Counted from the first letter of the stretch, positions 9,204-18,178 are shown. The stretch: 64,000 bases of DNA from Paenibacillus rhizovicinus (GCF_010365285.1 NZ_CP048286.1:2866501-2930500); one strand, 5' to 3'. Numbers and translations are program-made. The notes: generated by a model not told the origin, from the letters alone.

Positions 9204-11000
9204 TTACTTATTGCTTTCAGCGTACCAAGCATTGACTTCGTCCGTAATCTTCGAGCCGCCGTTATCGTTCCATTGCTTCACGAAATCATCGAAGTAGTCC
9301 ATCGGCTTCTCGCCATAGATGATTTTCAGGTACGTTTCCGTCGCCAGCTTCGTGAGCAATTGGCCTTTCGACTTCATCGTCGGCGTCAGCGGACCCGTGA
9401 AGTAGTTTTTACCTTCGGTAATGCCTTGATTCAAACGTACGCCTTGCGCCGCTAAGGTTCTGGCCGGCGATGCCTTGACATCGAATTCCGTGGACGTTTG
9501 CGGCTCGGCGTTCGGATCGGCCAGGAATTTCTTGATCGCATCCGTGTTCGAATACGGAATCGTCGTCGTGCCGCCGGTGATGCTCGCCATCATGAAGCGC
9601 ATATCCATCCGGCTGCCGTCTTTCAGCGGCCATTTGTCTTCCGGCACGCCGGCTGCTTTGTAGTCGCCTTTGACGATTTTGCCGTTGTAATTCACGTAGT
9701 CGTACCCTTCATGGAAACCGTCCTTGAAGCGCGGATCATTGTATGGATCTCCGTCTTGATTCAAGTTCTTTGCGAACAATTTGTTGAAATACGCGAACCA
9801 TGCCTCGATGCCCTTGAAGTCTTTGTTGAACATCGTGAAGCCTGCAGTGATGCCTTTCTCGGCACGGCCGAACTTGCCGTCTGGACCGGAAGGAAGATTG
9901 TAGGCTTCGAAATCGGCTTTCGGATCGACCTTCGCAGCATCGCCGAGCGGCCAGCCGCCCATCCAGGCAGGTCCGAACATGACGCCGGCTTTGCCTGCGG
10001 CTGCAGCCTCGGAAGCTTTCATCGGATCCATGATGCCGGATTCTTTATCGATGTAGCCGTTGCTCATCCAGTCTTTCATGAGCTGGAGGTATTTCTTCGC
10101 GTCCGGCTGAATCGCGCCGTAGGTCAGCTTGCCGTCCGCGCCTTTATTCCAGTAGCTTTTGATATCGAATGTATTGATCATTTGATCCGTCAGTGCCGCG
10201 ACGATCGCGTCCGTTTGACCCATCCATGTCCATGGTCCTTCTTTCAGCGGTACTGCGAGACCGATCGTGTCGGCCTTGCCGTTGCCGTCCGGATCGTTTT
10301 CCGTGAACGCTTTCAATACGTTCGTCAATTCGTCCAGCGTTTTTGGCGCTTGCAGACCGAGCTTGTCCAGCCAGTCTTTGCGAATCCACATCACGGTGCC
10401 TTCGTCACCCATGAAGAAGCCTGGAAGACCGTAAAGCTTGCCGTCGCGTTTCACTTCGCCGAGCGCGTAGTCGAATTTTTCAAGGATCTTTTTAAATTCC
10501 GGATGCGCGTATTTCTCGATGGCATCGTCCAGAGGCATGACTTTGCCGGCGTCGATCAGGTTTTGCAAGGAGTCGCCCGGTGCCGAGAACACGTCCGGGA
10601 GCTTGCCGCCGCTGGAGAGCAGCAAACGAATCTTCGTATCGTAATCTTCCGCTTTCGTCACGATGAAATCGTATTTCACATTGATACCCATGTTGTCTTT
10701 CATCCAACGCGTATTCACGTTGTCTTCCATGGATTCGCCCGGTTTGAAGGCATTGCCCCTGGAAGCGCCGTCATCTACGACCGCTGTCGTAATCGTAACC
10801 GGCGGATCGAATTTTTGCTGCCACATCGCCGCCGGATCCACAGTGGATTTCGTCCCGTTGTCTGCAGTTTGATTGTTGGTCGTTCCGTTGTTGTTCGCCG
10901 CTTCGTTGTTCTTGTCGCTCGAACAAGCGGCCAGAGTCGGCAAGGAGCTGATAACGAGCGCAAGCGTCGTCCATTTCGCAAGCTTTACATACCGTTTCAT
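9204..11000 (-). CDS. Extracellular sugar-binding lipoprotein (LplA type)
   Basis: 598 residues. Signal peptide M-K-R-Y-V-K-L-A-K with lipobox L-A-A-C (Cys26), then a low-complexity Asn/Thr/Glu linker and a large solute-binding domain of the long Lpl/YtcQ class. The lipid-anchored protein would capture an oligosaccharide outside the membrane and deliver it to the two permeases. Ribosome binding site AAAAGGGG precedes the ATG. It is the first gene of an operon of five (binding protein, two permeases, kinase, regulator). Repeats of the W-M-G..W-P-L-G and Y-L-K-I-I-Y-G-E-K type fit this subfamily. The substrate cannot be read from sequence. Confidence 0.92.
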   Translation of the reverse strand: MKRYVKLAKWTTLALVISSLPTLAACSSDKNNEAANNNGTTNNQTADNGTKSTVDPAAMWQQKFDPPVTITTAVVDDGASRGNAFKPGESMEDNVNTRWMKDNMGINVKYDFIVTKAEDYDTKIRLLLSSGGKLPDVFSAPGDSLQNLIDAGKVMPLDDAIEKYAHPEFKKILEKFDYALGEVKRDGKLYGLPGFFMGDEGTVMWIRKDWLDKLGLQAPKTLDELTNVLKAFTENDPDGNGKADTIGLAVPLKEGPWTWMGQTDAIVAALTDQMINTFDIKSYWNKGADGKLTYGAIQPDAKKYLQLMKDWMSNGYIDKESGIMDPMKASEAAAAGKAGVMFGPAWMGGWPLGDAAKVDPKADFEAYNLPSGPDGKFGRAEKGITAGFTMFNKDFKGIEAWFAYFNKLFAKNLNQDGDPYNDPRFKDGFHEGYDYVNYNGKIVKGDYKAAGVPEDKWPLKDGSRMDMRFMMASITGGTTTIPYSNTDAIKKFLADPNAEPQTSTEFDVKASPARTLAAQGVRLNQGITEGKNYFTGPLTPTMKSKGQLLTKLATETYLKIIYGEKPMDYFDDFVKQWNDNGGSKITDEVNAWYAESNK

Positions 11001-11051
11001 GTGATACCCCTTTTCTATATGGTGATTGGTACAAGTTGAGTATAAGGGAGG

Positions 11052-11079
11052 AAAATCGAGGTTTATATAATTCGATTTT
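11052..11079. promoter_or_regulatory. Inverted repeat in the importer promoter region
   Basis: AAAATCGA at 11052-11059 is mirrored by TCGATTTT at 11072-11079 around an AT-rich 12-base centre, 52 bases upstream of the binding-protein ATG. It could be the binding site of the operon's own YesN-type regulator. No convincing -35/-10 pair was identified beside it. Confidence 0.4.
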
Positions 11080-11180
11080 TACTTAATAGCGTAAATCATA
11101 CATTTCACATTTTAACATAGCATCCTAAAACTGCTATCCATCGCCTGCCGGGACTTTAAAACATTTAAGAAAAACAATGG

Positions 11181-11210
11181 AAAAAGCCCCGAAACATTAA
11201 GTTTCGGAGC
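11181..11210 (-). terminator. Rho-independent terminator of the glutathione peroxidase gene
   Basis: Minus-strand stem of 10 pairs (GCTCCGAAAC with GTTTCGGGGC, one G-T pair), 5-base loop, then TTTTT. It stands 29 bases after the peroxidase stop. Confidence 0.85.
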
Positions 11211-11238
11211 TGGTTGCATCGTGAGTTGGCGCTTGCGG

Positions 11239-11742
11239 TTAGCCGACAGGCGTGCCTTTCTTTGCGCCAGCCAGCAGCTTCTGGATCTGTCCTTCAAGCT
11301 TCAACGGTTTCGTAGTCGGCGAGAACCGTTTGACGACGCGGCCTTCCGCATCGACGAGAAACTTGGTGAAATTCCACTTGATGGACGAGCTCAGGAACCC
11401 CGACGCTTCCTGTTTCAAATAGTTGTAAAGCGGATCCGCGTTCGGACCGTTGACGTCGATTTTGCCGAGCAGCGGGAAGGTGACGCCGAAATTAATCTGG
11501 CAGGTTTCCTGCATTTCGCTGTCTTTAACCGGCTCTTGATCCCTGAACTGATTGCACGGAAACCCGAGCACGGTCAAGCCTTGATCCTTGTATCTCTCGT
11601 GCAGCTGCTGCAGCGCCTTGAATTGCGGGGCGAGCCCGCATTTCGTCGCGGTATTCACGATAAGCAGCACATTGCCGCGGTAATCGGCAAGCGGCTTCCG
11701 TTCGCCCCTGGACGTCAGAACCGTGAAATCATAGACGTTCAT
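11239..11742 (-). CDS. Glutathione peroxidase-family thiol peroxidase
   Basis: 167 residues, thioredoxin fold. Peroxidatic Cys35 lies in N-T-A-T-K-C-G, the second signature G-F-P-C-N-Q-F gives Gln65, and W-N-F-T-K-F gives Trp123: together the Cys-Gln-Trp/Asn active site. A further Cys follows in E-T-C-Q. Bacterial members (BsaA/Gpo) usually use thioredoxin rather than glutathione to reduce organic hydroperoxides in the cytoplasm. Start ATG 11742 has GAGGTGA 6 bases upstream; the preceding GTG at 11745 is less well placed. A perfect palindrome 19 bases upstream suggests a peroxide-sensing repressor. Confidence 0.93.
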   Translation of the reverse strand: MNVYDFTVLTSRGERKPLADYRGNVLLIVNTATKCGLAPQFKALQQLHERYKDQGLTVLGFPCNQFRDQEPVKDSEMQETCQINFGVTFPLLGKIDVNGPNADPLYNYLKQEASGFLSSSIKWNFTKFLVDAEGRVVKRFSPTTKPLKLEGQIQKLLAGAKKGTPVG

Positions 11743-11760
11743 CACGAATCACCTCATTTG

Positions 11761-11787
11761 ATTTTATACAATACTATTGTATAAAAT
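11761..11787. promoter_or_regulatory. Perfect 27-bp palindrome, OhrR/MarR-like operator
   Basis: Arms ATTTTATACAATA and TATTGTATAAAAT (13 bases each) flank a single C at 11774 with no mismatch. The core TACAAT-N3-ATTGTA has the same arms as the Bacillus OhrR box (from memory of that consensus). It lies 19 bases upstream of the peroxidase start, where a bound repressor would block transcription. Confidence 0.72.
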
Positions 11788-12020
11788 TTATGGCCGTTTG
11801 AACAGTTCGATTATTCCCAGAAAGGCCGTTCGACAGCCCCGTTGCATGAACGGCGCTTCGCTCAGCGGCGTGAATAATAACAGCCCGCGGCAATCGCCTT
11901 AATTTTGCACAAACCGTTCTTAATTCCGCATATCCCCAACACGGCTCCATCCCGTTACAATGAGGGCAAGCACGATGGTTACTCCACTTCAACCCTATGC
12001 CTATGAAGGAGGTTCTTCGC

Positions 12021-12311
12021 TTGAACGAAACAAGGCAGCAAATCCTGTTTCTGCATTCCACTACGCCGGATCTCAAATCGCCGGTCATCGCCTGGTCGCT
12101 GTACGACGGCGCCGCACCCGAGGATGCGCTGCAGATGAACACTGGCGACTCGTCCGTACCGCCCTACAAATCCGTGCTTCACGCCATGCGCGAAGGATGG
12201 AACGTGCTGCAAATCCCGGCGCTGCCGCACTATCCGGCCGGCCAGGAACATGATACCGGGCATCTGCCCTATGAGTACGTAATGGAAAGGAAGGTGCTCG
12301 TCCATGAGTGA
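12021..12311 (+). CDS. Small conserved-type protein coupled to the PhyH dioxygenase
   Basis: 96 residues, no recognised domain. The start is the TTG at 12021: AAGGAGG at 12006-12012 is placed 8 bases before it and lies inside any longer reading. The protein has no signal peptide or membrane segment. It is rich in aromatic residues and His (H-Y-P-A-G-Q-E-H-D-T-G-H near the C-terminus). It overlaps the next gene by 8 bases, so the two are probably translated together. The tight coupling suggests a partner or accessory of the dioxygenase. Function is unknown. Confidence 0.65.
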   Translation: MNETRQQILFLHSTTPDLKSPVIAWSLYDGAAPEDALQMNTGDSSVPPYKSVLHAMREGWNVLQIPALPHYPAGQEHDTGHLPYEYVMERKVLVHE

Positions 12312-13104
12312 ACTGAATATCGTGCCGGTCGACCGCCGGCATTTGCTGAGCGCGGAGCAGATGGCTCATTTCGTGACGGAAGGCTTCCTGCTGCTGGATG
12401 CGTTCGTGCCGCAGGAATTGAATGAACGCGTATATCAAGAGCAGGTCAAAGGCGGTCAAGGACATACCTTCTGGAACAGAACCGATGCGATCCGCGAGGT
12501 GTTCGAGCTGCCCGAGGTGCAGGGAATCATCCAGAGCCTCGTCGGCAGCCGGCCCGTGTACGACCATTCGTTCCTCCATATCGTGCCGGATCATTATCCC
12601 GTCGCCCAGGATTGGCACGGCGATTCCATCATCGACGTACGGCCGCACGCGTTCGACATTCAGCTCTTCTACTTCTCCCACGACGCCCCCCCGGAAATGG
12701 GACCGACCCTCATCCTTCCGGGCTCGCATTTGCGGAAAATCAATACGTTCAGCCTCGCGCGGTACAAAAACATCGTCGGCCAGCGCCAGCTTGCCGGCAA
12801 AGCGGGCACGCTCGCCATTCTCCACCATGGCATTTGGCACTGCGCCCAGCCGAACGCGACAGACCGCACGCGGTACGCCTTCAAGCTCCGGCTTCGCCCG
12901 GGCCAGGAGCAGCGCGGCCTCTTCAACCTGGACGGCTCCGACAGTCCGGAAGTCCGAAGCATTATCGAGCATGGCTATCAGCGTTGGCAAGGCAACGAGG
13001 ACCGGCTCGACCACATGCAGCGCGCGAAGTTATGGCGCTACGTGACCGGCGACGACAGCGTCGACGTCTCGTTCGAAGGCGCTTTGACGCGCATGGGAAT
13101 TTAA
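12304..13104 (+). CDS. Phytanoyl-CoA dioxygenase (PhyH) family oxygenase
   Basis: 266 residues with the double-stranded beta-helix of Fe(II)/2-oxoglutarate oxygenases. The metal triad can be read as His and Asp in Q-D-W-H-G-D-S and a distal His in the H-H-G-I-W-H segment. An Arg in R-Y-A-F-K-L-R may hold 2-oxoglutarate. The N-terminal L-S-A-E-Q-M-A-H-F-V-T-E-G-F-L-L-L is the usual PhyH opening. It would hydroxylate an unknown small molecule in the cytoplasm. The gene overlaps the 96-residue gene upstream by 8 bases and is convergent with an AraC regulator. Confidence 0.85.
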   Translation: MSELNIVPVDRRHLLSAEQMAHFVTEGFLLLDAFVPQELNERVYQEQVKGGQGHTFWNRTDAIREVFELPEVQGIIQSLVGSRPVYDHSFLHIVPDHYPVAQDWHGDSIIDVRPHAFDIQLFYFSHDAPPEMGPTLILPGSHLRKINTFSLARYKNIVGQRQLAGKAGTLAILHHGIWHCAQPNATDRTRYAFKLRLRPGQEQRGLFNLDGSDSPEVRSIIEHGYQRWQGNEDRLDHMQRAKLWRYVTGDDSVDVSFEGALTRMGI

Positions 13105-13181
13105 GGATCGGCGTCGATGCGCCACAGCCAGAGCGCCGCGTACCGACAAGCGCTTGCCGCGGAGCGAAGCACATCCGCGGA

Positions 13182-14036
13182 TTACGGCAAGGGCAGCTGC
13201 TGCCCTTGCTGCAAGCGCTGCATGCGCATCGTTTTGCGGTATTCGCTCGGGCTTGAACCCGTGTACTGCTTGAACATTTTGGAAAATTGGTACAGCGAGC
13301 TGCCGACCCGCTCCGCGGCTTCCGAAATCGTAATCTCCGTCGTCACCATCCACGTCTTCGCTTGCTCCATCCGCCGCTGATTCATGTACTGCATCGGCGA
13401 GCGCCCCGTTGCCGACTTGAAGAACCGGATGAAATAATTCGGGTGGAAATGCGCCAGCTCCGCCAGCTGTTCCAGCGTCACGTCATCCGCTAAATGATGG
13501 TCGATGTAAGCCAGCACCCGGCTCACTTTATCGACGCTGCCGTTTGCCGGCTGCCGCAGCTTCGCTCCCCCGCCTCGCTCCAGGAACTGGCACAGCAGCT
13601 CTTGCAGCAGCAGCTTCGCGCGCAGCATGGACGTCAGTTCGCTGCTATAGTAATGGTCCACCAATTCGCCGAATAACCGCTCCGTCTCTTCGGAATCGGC
13701 CACATCCACGCAGCTCGGCGTCTCCAAGAGCTGAAACAGCTCCTGCTCGCCGCTCCGTGCGTTGAAGTGGCAGAAAAATTTGGAGAACTCCCGGCCCTCC
13801 ATGGTCTGAACCGACAGCATCGTGCCTGCCGGCATCACGACCAGTTGCCCCCGCTTCGGATACCATTCTTCTTCGCCGATTCGAATATGTCCGCCTTCGC
13901 CGAGCATGTAGTACAGCCGGTTGAAATCCGATAACACGTCCATGTGATGCCAGCTTGCCGTGCAATGGAAGAATGCCGCTTCCGAAATATGAAGCTGCAT
14001 GTTGGCGATGTAATTGCTTAAGGCTTCATTATGCAT
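13182..14036 (-). CDS. AraC-family transcriptional regulator (cupin plus HTH)
   Basis: 284 residues. An N-terminal cupin-like sensing domain (for example G-E-G-G-H-I-R-I-G-E-E-E-W-Y-P-K-R-G) is followed by a C-terminal AraC double HTH with L-E-Q-L-A-E-L-A-H-F-H-P-N-Y-F-I-R-F-F-K and A-E-R-V-G-S-S-L-Y-Q-F-S-K-M-F-K. The second recognition helix lacks the usual G-F/Y-x-D-x-x-Y-F form, with S-L-Y-Q-F instead. Start ATG 14036 was chosen because GGAAGGG lies just upstream and inside the longer reading from 14054. It is convergent with the dioxygenase gene; its target is not clear. Confidence 0.88.
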   Translation of the reverse strand: MHNEALSNYIANMQLHISEAAFFHCTASWHHMDVLSDFNRLYYMLGEGGHIRIGEEEWYPKRGQLVVMPAGTMLSVQTMEGREFSKFFCHFNARSGEQELFQLLETPSCVDVADSEETERLFGELVDHYYSSELTSMLRAKLLLQELLCQFLERGGGAKLRQPANGSVDKVSRVLAYIDHHLADDVTLEQLAELAHFHPNYFIRFFKSATGRSPMQYMNQRRMEQAKTWMVTTEITISEAAERVGSSLYQFSKMFKQYTGSSPSEYRKTMRMQRLQQGQQLPLP

Positions 14037-14142
14037 GGATACCCTTCCGTTCACCGAATTGGATAGCTGCTTCTACCTACGCGAGAATAGCCGTTTACGA
14101 GTAAACAGGCTGCTCGCAGTGGATAAGCGGTCAATCCCGGAG

Positions 14143-15636
14143 TCAAAGCGCCCCGGTCAGCCGCAGTTCCCCGAGCTTCGCATCCCAAGTCGCATGAATG
14201 CCGAGCAGTTTCAACAGTCCGACCGGAATCATTTCAACGCCGTTGAACGCCTTTTGCACGACGGGGAGCGATACGAGATTGCCGTTAATTTCGGCAAAAT
14301 CGCCGCCATTGCGCAGGGTCGCCGTCGTTTGCTTATAGGTAATCGCAGTCGAATAATCGGCGGCAACGCTGAAGCTTCCGCCGATCGCCTGAAGCACGGC
14401 CTTCATCGGAACCGAAGTGCTGCCGTTATCGATCCGGGCGGGAAAGGGAGCCACGAGCAGCTTGCCGTTCACATAGACGTCGATCGCTTGCTGAATCGGT
14501 ACCGGCCTATAGACCATGCCGTCCTTTTGCGGCCGGACGTTCCCCGTCTCGTTCCAATTGTCCGCTCCCCAGCCCCATACCCGGCCGCTTGCGTCCAGCG
14601 CCAAGTAGTGATAGGAACCGGAAGCAATGGAGACGATGCCGGAAAGCCCCTTCACTTTGCCGGCGTTCCCTGCCGGTCCCTTCTCGAGCGTCCAGACGTC
14701 GCCTGCCTCGGTCAGCAGCATGCCAGCTTGAATGTCCTTCACTTTCAGCTCGGGGTGTATTCGCACCGCCTTGCCGATTACGTTCGCTGGTGCCAGCTTG
14801 GAGCCGTCGTAAGCCGCGTTAGGCGCAAGCGTCCATTTCAAAGCACCGCCGCTGCGGTCTATGCCGTACATTTGACCGTACAGCGATTGAGGCGAAATTT
14901 GTTTCAAGGCCGGGATGCCCGTCAGACGAAAAGGCTGCACGATCGACGTGGTTCCGTCCCTTTCCGTACGCGCGCCGATTTCCCACACGATCCCAGCCGC
15001 ATCAAGCGCGAACGCCATATCTCCGGATGAGACCAGATTCGTCCATTTGTAAGTGCCGGACACTTGCTTAACGACTGCCTTGCCGGTGGATGCTTCGTGC
15101 GTCCATACGATCAGCCCGCCGTTTCCTTTCAAAGCGACGCCCGCGCTGTTAAGCGCGACCGCCGCGGTCGCGCCGGTGACGCCCGTCACTTGCTGCGGCA
15201 GCGCCGATTCGCGAATGGACGCCTTCAAGCCGACAATGGAACCCCATTCCCAGACGGTGCCGTCGCTCTTCAAGCCGACCTGCATGCCCGCGCCGTTCGT
15301 TGCGATCGCGGTGATGCCCGACAGATTCGGAAGCCGGACCGGCGCCGCGACGGAAGTAATTTGATTCTGCTTCAACACGCCGAGCTCGCCCCACAGGTTC
15401 CGTCCCCACGTCCATACCGAACCGTCCGCCCGCAGCGCGGCGGAATAATAATTCCCGGCTATGATTTGTTTGAAAGACTTCGAGGCAGCTGTCGCAGCTG
15501 ACGTGACGGCAGCGGAAGCAGGCGCAGCAGCGGAAGCGGTCGCAGCAGCGGAAGCGGCGGCCGAAACCGCGCTGCCGTATGGGAGCATGACGGCCGCCAA
15601 TGCGGCGACAAGCACGGGTTTGAAACGAATGGTCAT
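14143..15636 (-). CDS. Secreted RCC1-repeat protein with stalk (Cu amine oxidase N-like) domain
   Basis: About 497 residues. Signal peptide followed by an Ala-rich stretch (residues ~20-50). Several RCC1-like beta-propeller blades follow, recognised by repeats such as A-A-L-R-A-D-G-S-V-W-T-W-G, V-G-L-K-S-D-G-T-V-W-E-W-G and L-A-L-D-A-S-G-R-V-W-G-W-G. The C-terminal ~110 residues (V-Y-V-N-G-K-L-L ... V-P-M-K-A-V-L-Q-A-I-G-G) are a copper-amine-oxidase N-terminal-like stalk domain. Likely exported and cell-surface or secreted; partner unknown. ATG 15636 has AGAGGGGA upstream. The gene downstream of another stalk protein suggests a surface-protein pair. Confidence 0.85.
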   Translation of the reverse strand: MTIRFKPVLVAALAAVMLPYGSAVSAAASAAATASAAAPASAAVTSAATAASKSFKQIIAGNYYSAALRADGSVWTWGRNLWGELGVLKQNQITSVAAPVRLPNLSGITAIATNGAGMQVGLKSDGTVWEWGSIVGLKASIRESALPQQVTGVTGATAAVALNSAGVALKGNGGLIVWTHEASTGKAVVKQVSGTYKWTNLVSSGDMAFALDAAGIVWEIGARTERDGTTSIVQPFRLTGIPALKQISPQSLYGQMYGIDRSGGALKWTLAPNAAYDGSKLAPANVIGKAVRIHPELKVKDIQAGMLLTEAGDVWTLEKGPAGNAGKVKGLSGIVSIASGSYHYLALDASGRVWGWGADNWNETGNVRPQKDGMVYRPVPIQQAIDVYVNGKLLVAPFPARIDNGSTSVPMKAVLQAIGGSFSVAADYSTAITYKQTTATLRNGGDFAEINGNLVSLPVVQKAFNGVEMIPVGLLKLLGIHATWDAKLGELRLTGAL

Positions 15637-15757
15637 CGAATGATCCCCTCTCAATGTTGGATATGCGGTTCAATTGCCTGGTTGCGGCTGCACTTGTGCA
15701 GTCCTCGGCATTTCTCGTCAGTCATAGCGGTCCTCAACCGCTCCCAGCAGTCTATCC

Positions 15758-17557
15758 TCAGGCTTTCTTCGGCGGAACAACGACGATGAAGCTGACGACC
15801 TGCACCGAATCCATATTCGCAAAAGGCGAGTACAGCGTCACCTCGTACGTGCCCGGGCCTTTATCCAAGAGCAGCCGATAGCTGAGCTTGCCGTCTTGCA
15901 AAGGCGCGGACACGATTTTACTCTTGAACGTGCCGATTTGATAACCTGCTTGCAAGGAGTTGAAATTCAACGCCTTGAAATCGGCATCGCTCGCGATCGT
16001 AATCGCGCCGCTCGTCTCGGCATAGCCGGCCGGCCAAGCTTTCCCGTCGGTGGACGTCAGCTTCAGCTTCAGGTCCATGCCGTCGAACCAGACGAGCCCG
16101 CCGTACCGGAACGGAATGTCCTCTGGCTTCACCGTACTTCTAATCGGAATGCCAGTCAACACGCGGTTGTTGGCCATATCCCGCAGGACGAGCTCGTTCT
16201 CGCCGGGAATGAGCGGCACATGGACCTCGTAAATGACGTACTTCAGCCCGTTATAGCCTTGCGGGGGCTTCAAATTCGTATAGCCGTGTGAAGTGTTGAT
16301 GGCTACTTTCTCATTATCGTACAGAAACGGCGGCCCTCCGATCGTAAATACCTTGACCGCCAAATCTGCAGCGCTGCTCGTCCGTGGAAGCGCGTCCTTC
16401 AGCGCCCACTGGTTGGCATGCACCGTTACGCCCTTCGAAGCCGCGTCGTAATCCGCCGCAAGCCGGAATTGGTCCGTCATGAACCGGAGGGGCACCAGTG
16501 TCGTTCCGTCTTTCACGATCGGCTTGATTGCACCTAGCTTCTCCTGTCCTCTCGCGACCGTCCCTGTCCGCAAATCCAGCTTCAGTTCGTCTTCGTCCCC
16601 GTCCCGCGAAACGTAGACGGCGCCTTCCTTGCCGATATATCGAATCTTGCCGCCGATGACCGTCGCGATGTCCCGCAGGGGCAGGTAGACGGAGCCGTTA
16701 TACACGGCCGGCGCCTTGGCAAGCTCCGCGAACCGGTTCTCGTACGGCTCGTAAAGCCGCCCGCGGCCGATCTGCATATTCAGCTGCATCTCCTTCGGCA
16801 GCAGCACGACGTCCGCGGAAGCAAGGAGGTTCGTCACCGGACGGAAGCTTGTCAGCATGGCCGTGAAATCCGCCAATGAACCGTAGCTGACGAACGAATA
16901 ATACACGCTGCCGTCGATCGTCCAGCTGGCGGAATAGACCGTCTTCGACCCGGCGCTCGCAGCCAGTACGGTGCCGGTCGCTCCGTTCACCGGCGAACCG
17001 GGCTTGGACATGGCGGCAAACTTCGCGGTTAGCGCTGCGGCAGCCGTATCCGAGGCGCCGTCCGCCCAATACGTCCAGCCATCGGCGCCGAGCAGCCGCT
17101 TGGCTGTCTGCGGCACGGCCAGCCCCGCTTCGGCCGCCGTACCAGCCTTTAGCTCATAAAGCACGGCGGCCGGGTCGACCCCCGACTTCCCGCCCGCGCT
17201 TGGCAGCGTTTCCGAAACCGGCTGTAATTTCGCCGTGCGGAATGCCGTTACGGCATATCCGTCCCCGCTCAGCGCGCTCTTCAAGCCGTAATATTGCCAA
17301 CCGGAATCAGGCAGGCGAGTGGGCAAATACGCCGCCACCGGGCTGCTCGCCAGCAAGCTCATGGCCAAATCATGCGTAAAATGCGTTTCGTACCCGAAAC
17401 CGGGGTCCAGCATCGGCTGCACGGCTGTACTTGGATCGGCCGCCGCCGGCATATCGGCGCTGCCCGCCGCCATCGCCGTCCCTTGCTGGCCCGCACTGCC
17501 CGAAGCGAGCAGCAAAGCCGCCGCAAGCAGCAGCTTATACGATCGTCGCTGTATCAT
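15758..17557 (-). CDS. Secreted stalk-domain protein
   Basis: About 599 residues. Signal peptide with L-L-L-A-A-A-L-L-L-A core. The N-terminal half has no recognised domain. The middle holds two half-repeats of the copper-amine-oxidase N-terminal-like fold, with V-Y-N-G-S-V-Y-L-P-L-R-D-I-A-T-V-I-G-G and V-K-D-G-T-T-L-V-P-L-R-F. The C-terminal ~170 residues look beta-rich and adhesin-like (P-G-E-N-E-L-V-L-R-D-M). Start is ATG 17557, 8 bases after GGGAGGC. It is 121 bases upstream of the RCC1 gene on the same strand and may be cotranscribed. Function is unknown; such domains are common in Paenibacillus exoproteins and do not imply amine oxidase activity. Confidence 0.8.
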   Translation of the reverse strand: MIQRRSYKLLLAAALLLASGSAGQQGTAMAAGSADMPAAADPSTAVQPMLDPGFGYETHFTHDLAMSLLASSPVAAYLPTRLPDSGWQYYGLKSALSGDGYAVTAFRTAKLQPVSETLPSAGGKSGVDPAAVLYELKAGTAAEAGLAVPQTAKRLLGADGWTYWADGASDTAAAALTAKFAAMSKPGSPVNGATGTVLAASAGSKTVYSASWTIDGSVYYSFVSYGSLADFTAMLTSFRPVTNLLASADVVLLPKEMQLNMQIGRGRLYEPYENRFAELAKAPAVYNGSVYLPLRDIATVIGGKIRYIGKEGAVYVSRDGDEDELKLDLRTGTVARGQEKLGAIKPIVKDGTTLVPLRFMTDQFRLAADYDAASKGVTVHANQWALKDALPRTSSAADLAVKVFTIGGPPFLYDNEKVAINTSHGYTNLKPPQGYNGLKYVIYEVHVPLIPGENELVLRDMANNRVLTGIPIRSTVKPEDIPFRYGGLVWFDGMDLKLKLTSTDGKAWPAGYAETSGAITIASDADFKALNFNSLQAGYQIGTFKSKIVSAPLQDGKLSYRLLLDKGPGTYEVTLYSPFANMDSVQVVSFIVVVPPKKA

Positions 17558-17657
17558 TTTCACACGCCTCCCGCATTATACAAACCGGATCTGATCATCT
17601 CAATAAGTCGACGACCGCATGCGTGGAAAGGTTGCATGCCCGTCCCTGCCCAAAGCA

Positions 17658-17720
17658 ATAAAAATCCGCAGCGATTCGCTCCCGAAGCCGCCTTGGCTTC
17701 CTGGCACGAGTCGCTGCGGA
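17658..17720 (-). terminator. Terminator of the VOC gene, with nested stem
   Basis: Arms 17665-17678 and 17707-17720 pair over 14 positions with one G-T pair. A second small stem GAAGCC/GGCTTC sits inside the loop. On the minus strand the hairpin is followed by TTTTTAT. It lies 7 bases after the VOC stop. Confidence 0.8.
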
Positions 17721-17726
17721 CCGGCT

Positions 17727-18083
17727 TTAATCATATTGGCACATCATGAGCGCATTGCCGTCGCAATCCCGAAACGTGAACGACGCGTGATCGCCGTGCC
17801 GTTCCAAAGGTCCGACCGTCACGCCACGGTCAGCGAGCATGCCGCGCGCCGCCTCGATATCGTCCGTATCGAACGCGAATGTCGCTCGTTCCGCCGGACG
17901 GGCGGTTTCGTCTTTAAACAGATGCATGACATACTGCTCGTCCAGACCGAGCTCCACGAAATCGTTCTTGCCGTATCCCCGGAGCTCCAAACCGAGCTTC
18001 TCGCAATACCACGCGCTGGCATGATCCAAATCCCGGACATAGTGCATAACGCCGATCAGGTCTTTCTTAATGAGCGGCTTCAT
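17727..18083 (-). CDS. VOC-family (glyoxalase-like) protein
   Basis: 118 residues, one complete VOC module pair: M-H-Y-V-R-D-L-D-H-A-S-A-W-Y-C-E-K-L-G-L at the N-terminus and F-T-F-R-D-C-D-G-N-A-L at the C-terminus. The first His and the late metal-site positions typical of glyoxalases are only partly present, so substrate and enzyme type are open. Start ATG 18083 is preferred over 18089, since GCGGGGGA abuts the latter. It lies 95 bases after the isomerase gene in the same direction and ends in a strong terminator, so it may close the sugar operon. Confidence 0.8.
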   Translation of the reverse strand: MKPLIKKDLIGVMHYVRDLDHASAWYCEKLGLELRGYGKNDFVELGLDEQYVMHLFKDETARPAERATFAFDTDDIEAARGMLADRGVTVGPLERHGDHASFTFRDCDGNALMMCQYD

Positions 18084-18178
18084 AGGCATTCCCCCGCTTT
18101 CTTCATTCCGAAAACTCTAAATGCGTTTCACTAATGTTTACCCAAATTCATCTCATGTTACGCGTGCGCATGCTTCTT

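Noticed and set aside
9498..11039. 513-residue plus-strand frame over the binding-protein gene
   Set aside because: Shadow frame: the minus strand has a lipobox and a full solute-binding protein with good Shine-Dalgarno.
14143..17557. Copper amine oxidases
   Set aside because: Only the N-terminal-like stalk domain is found; the catalytic TPQ domain is missing.
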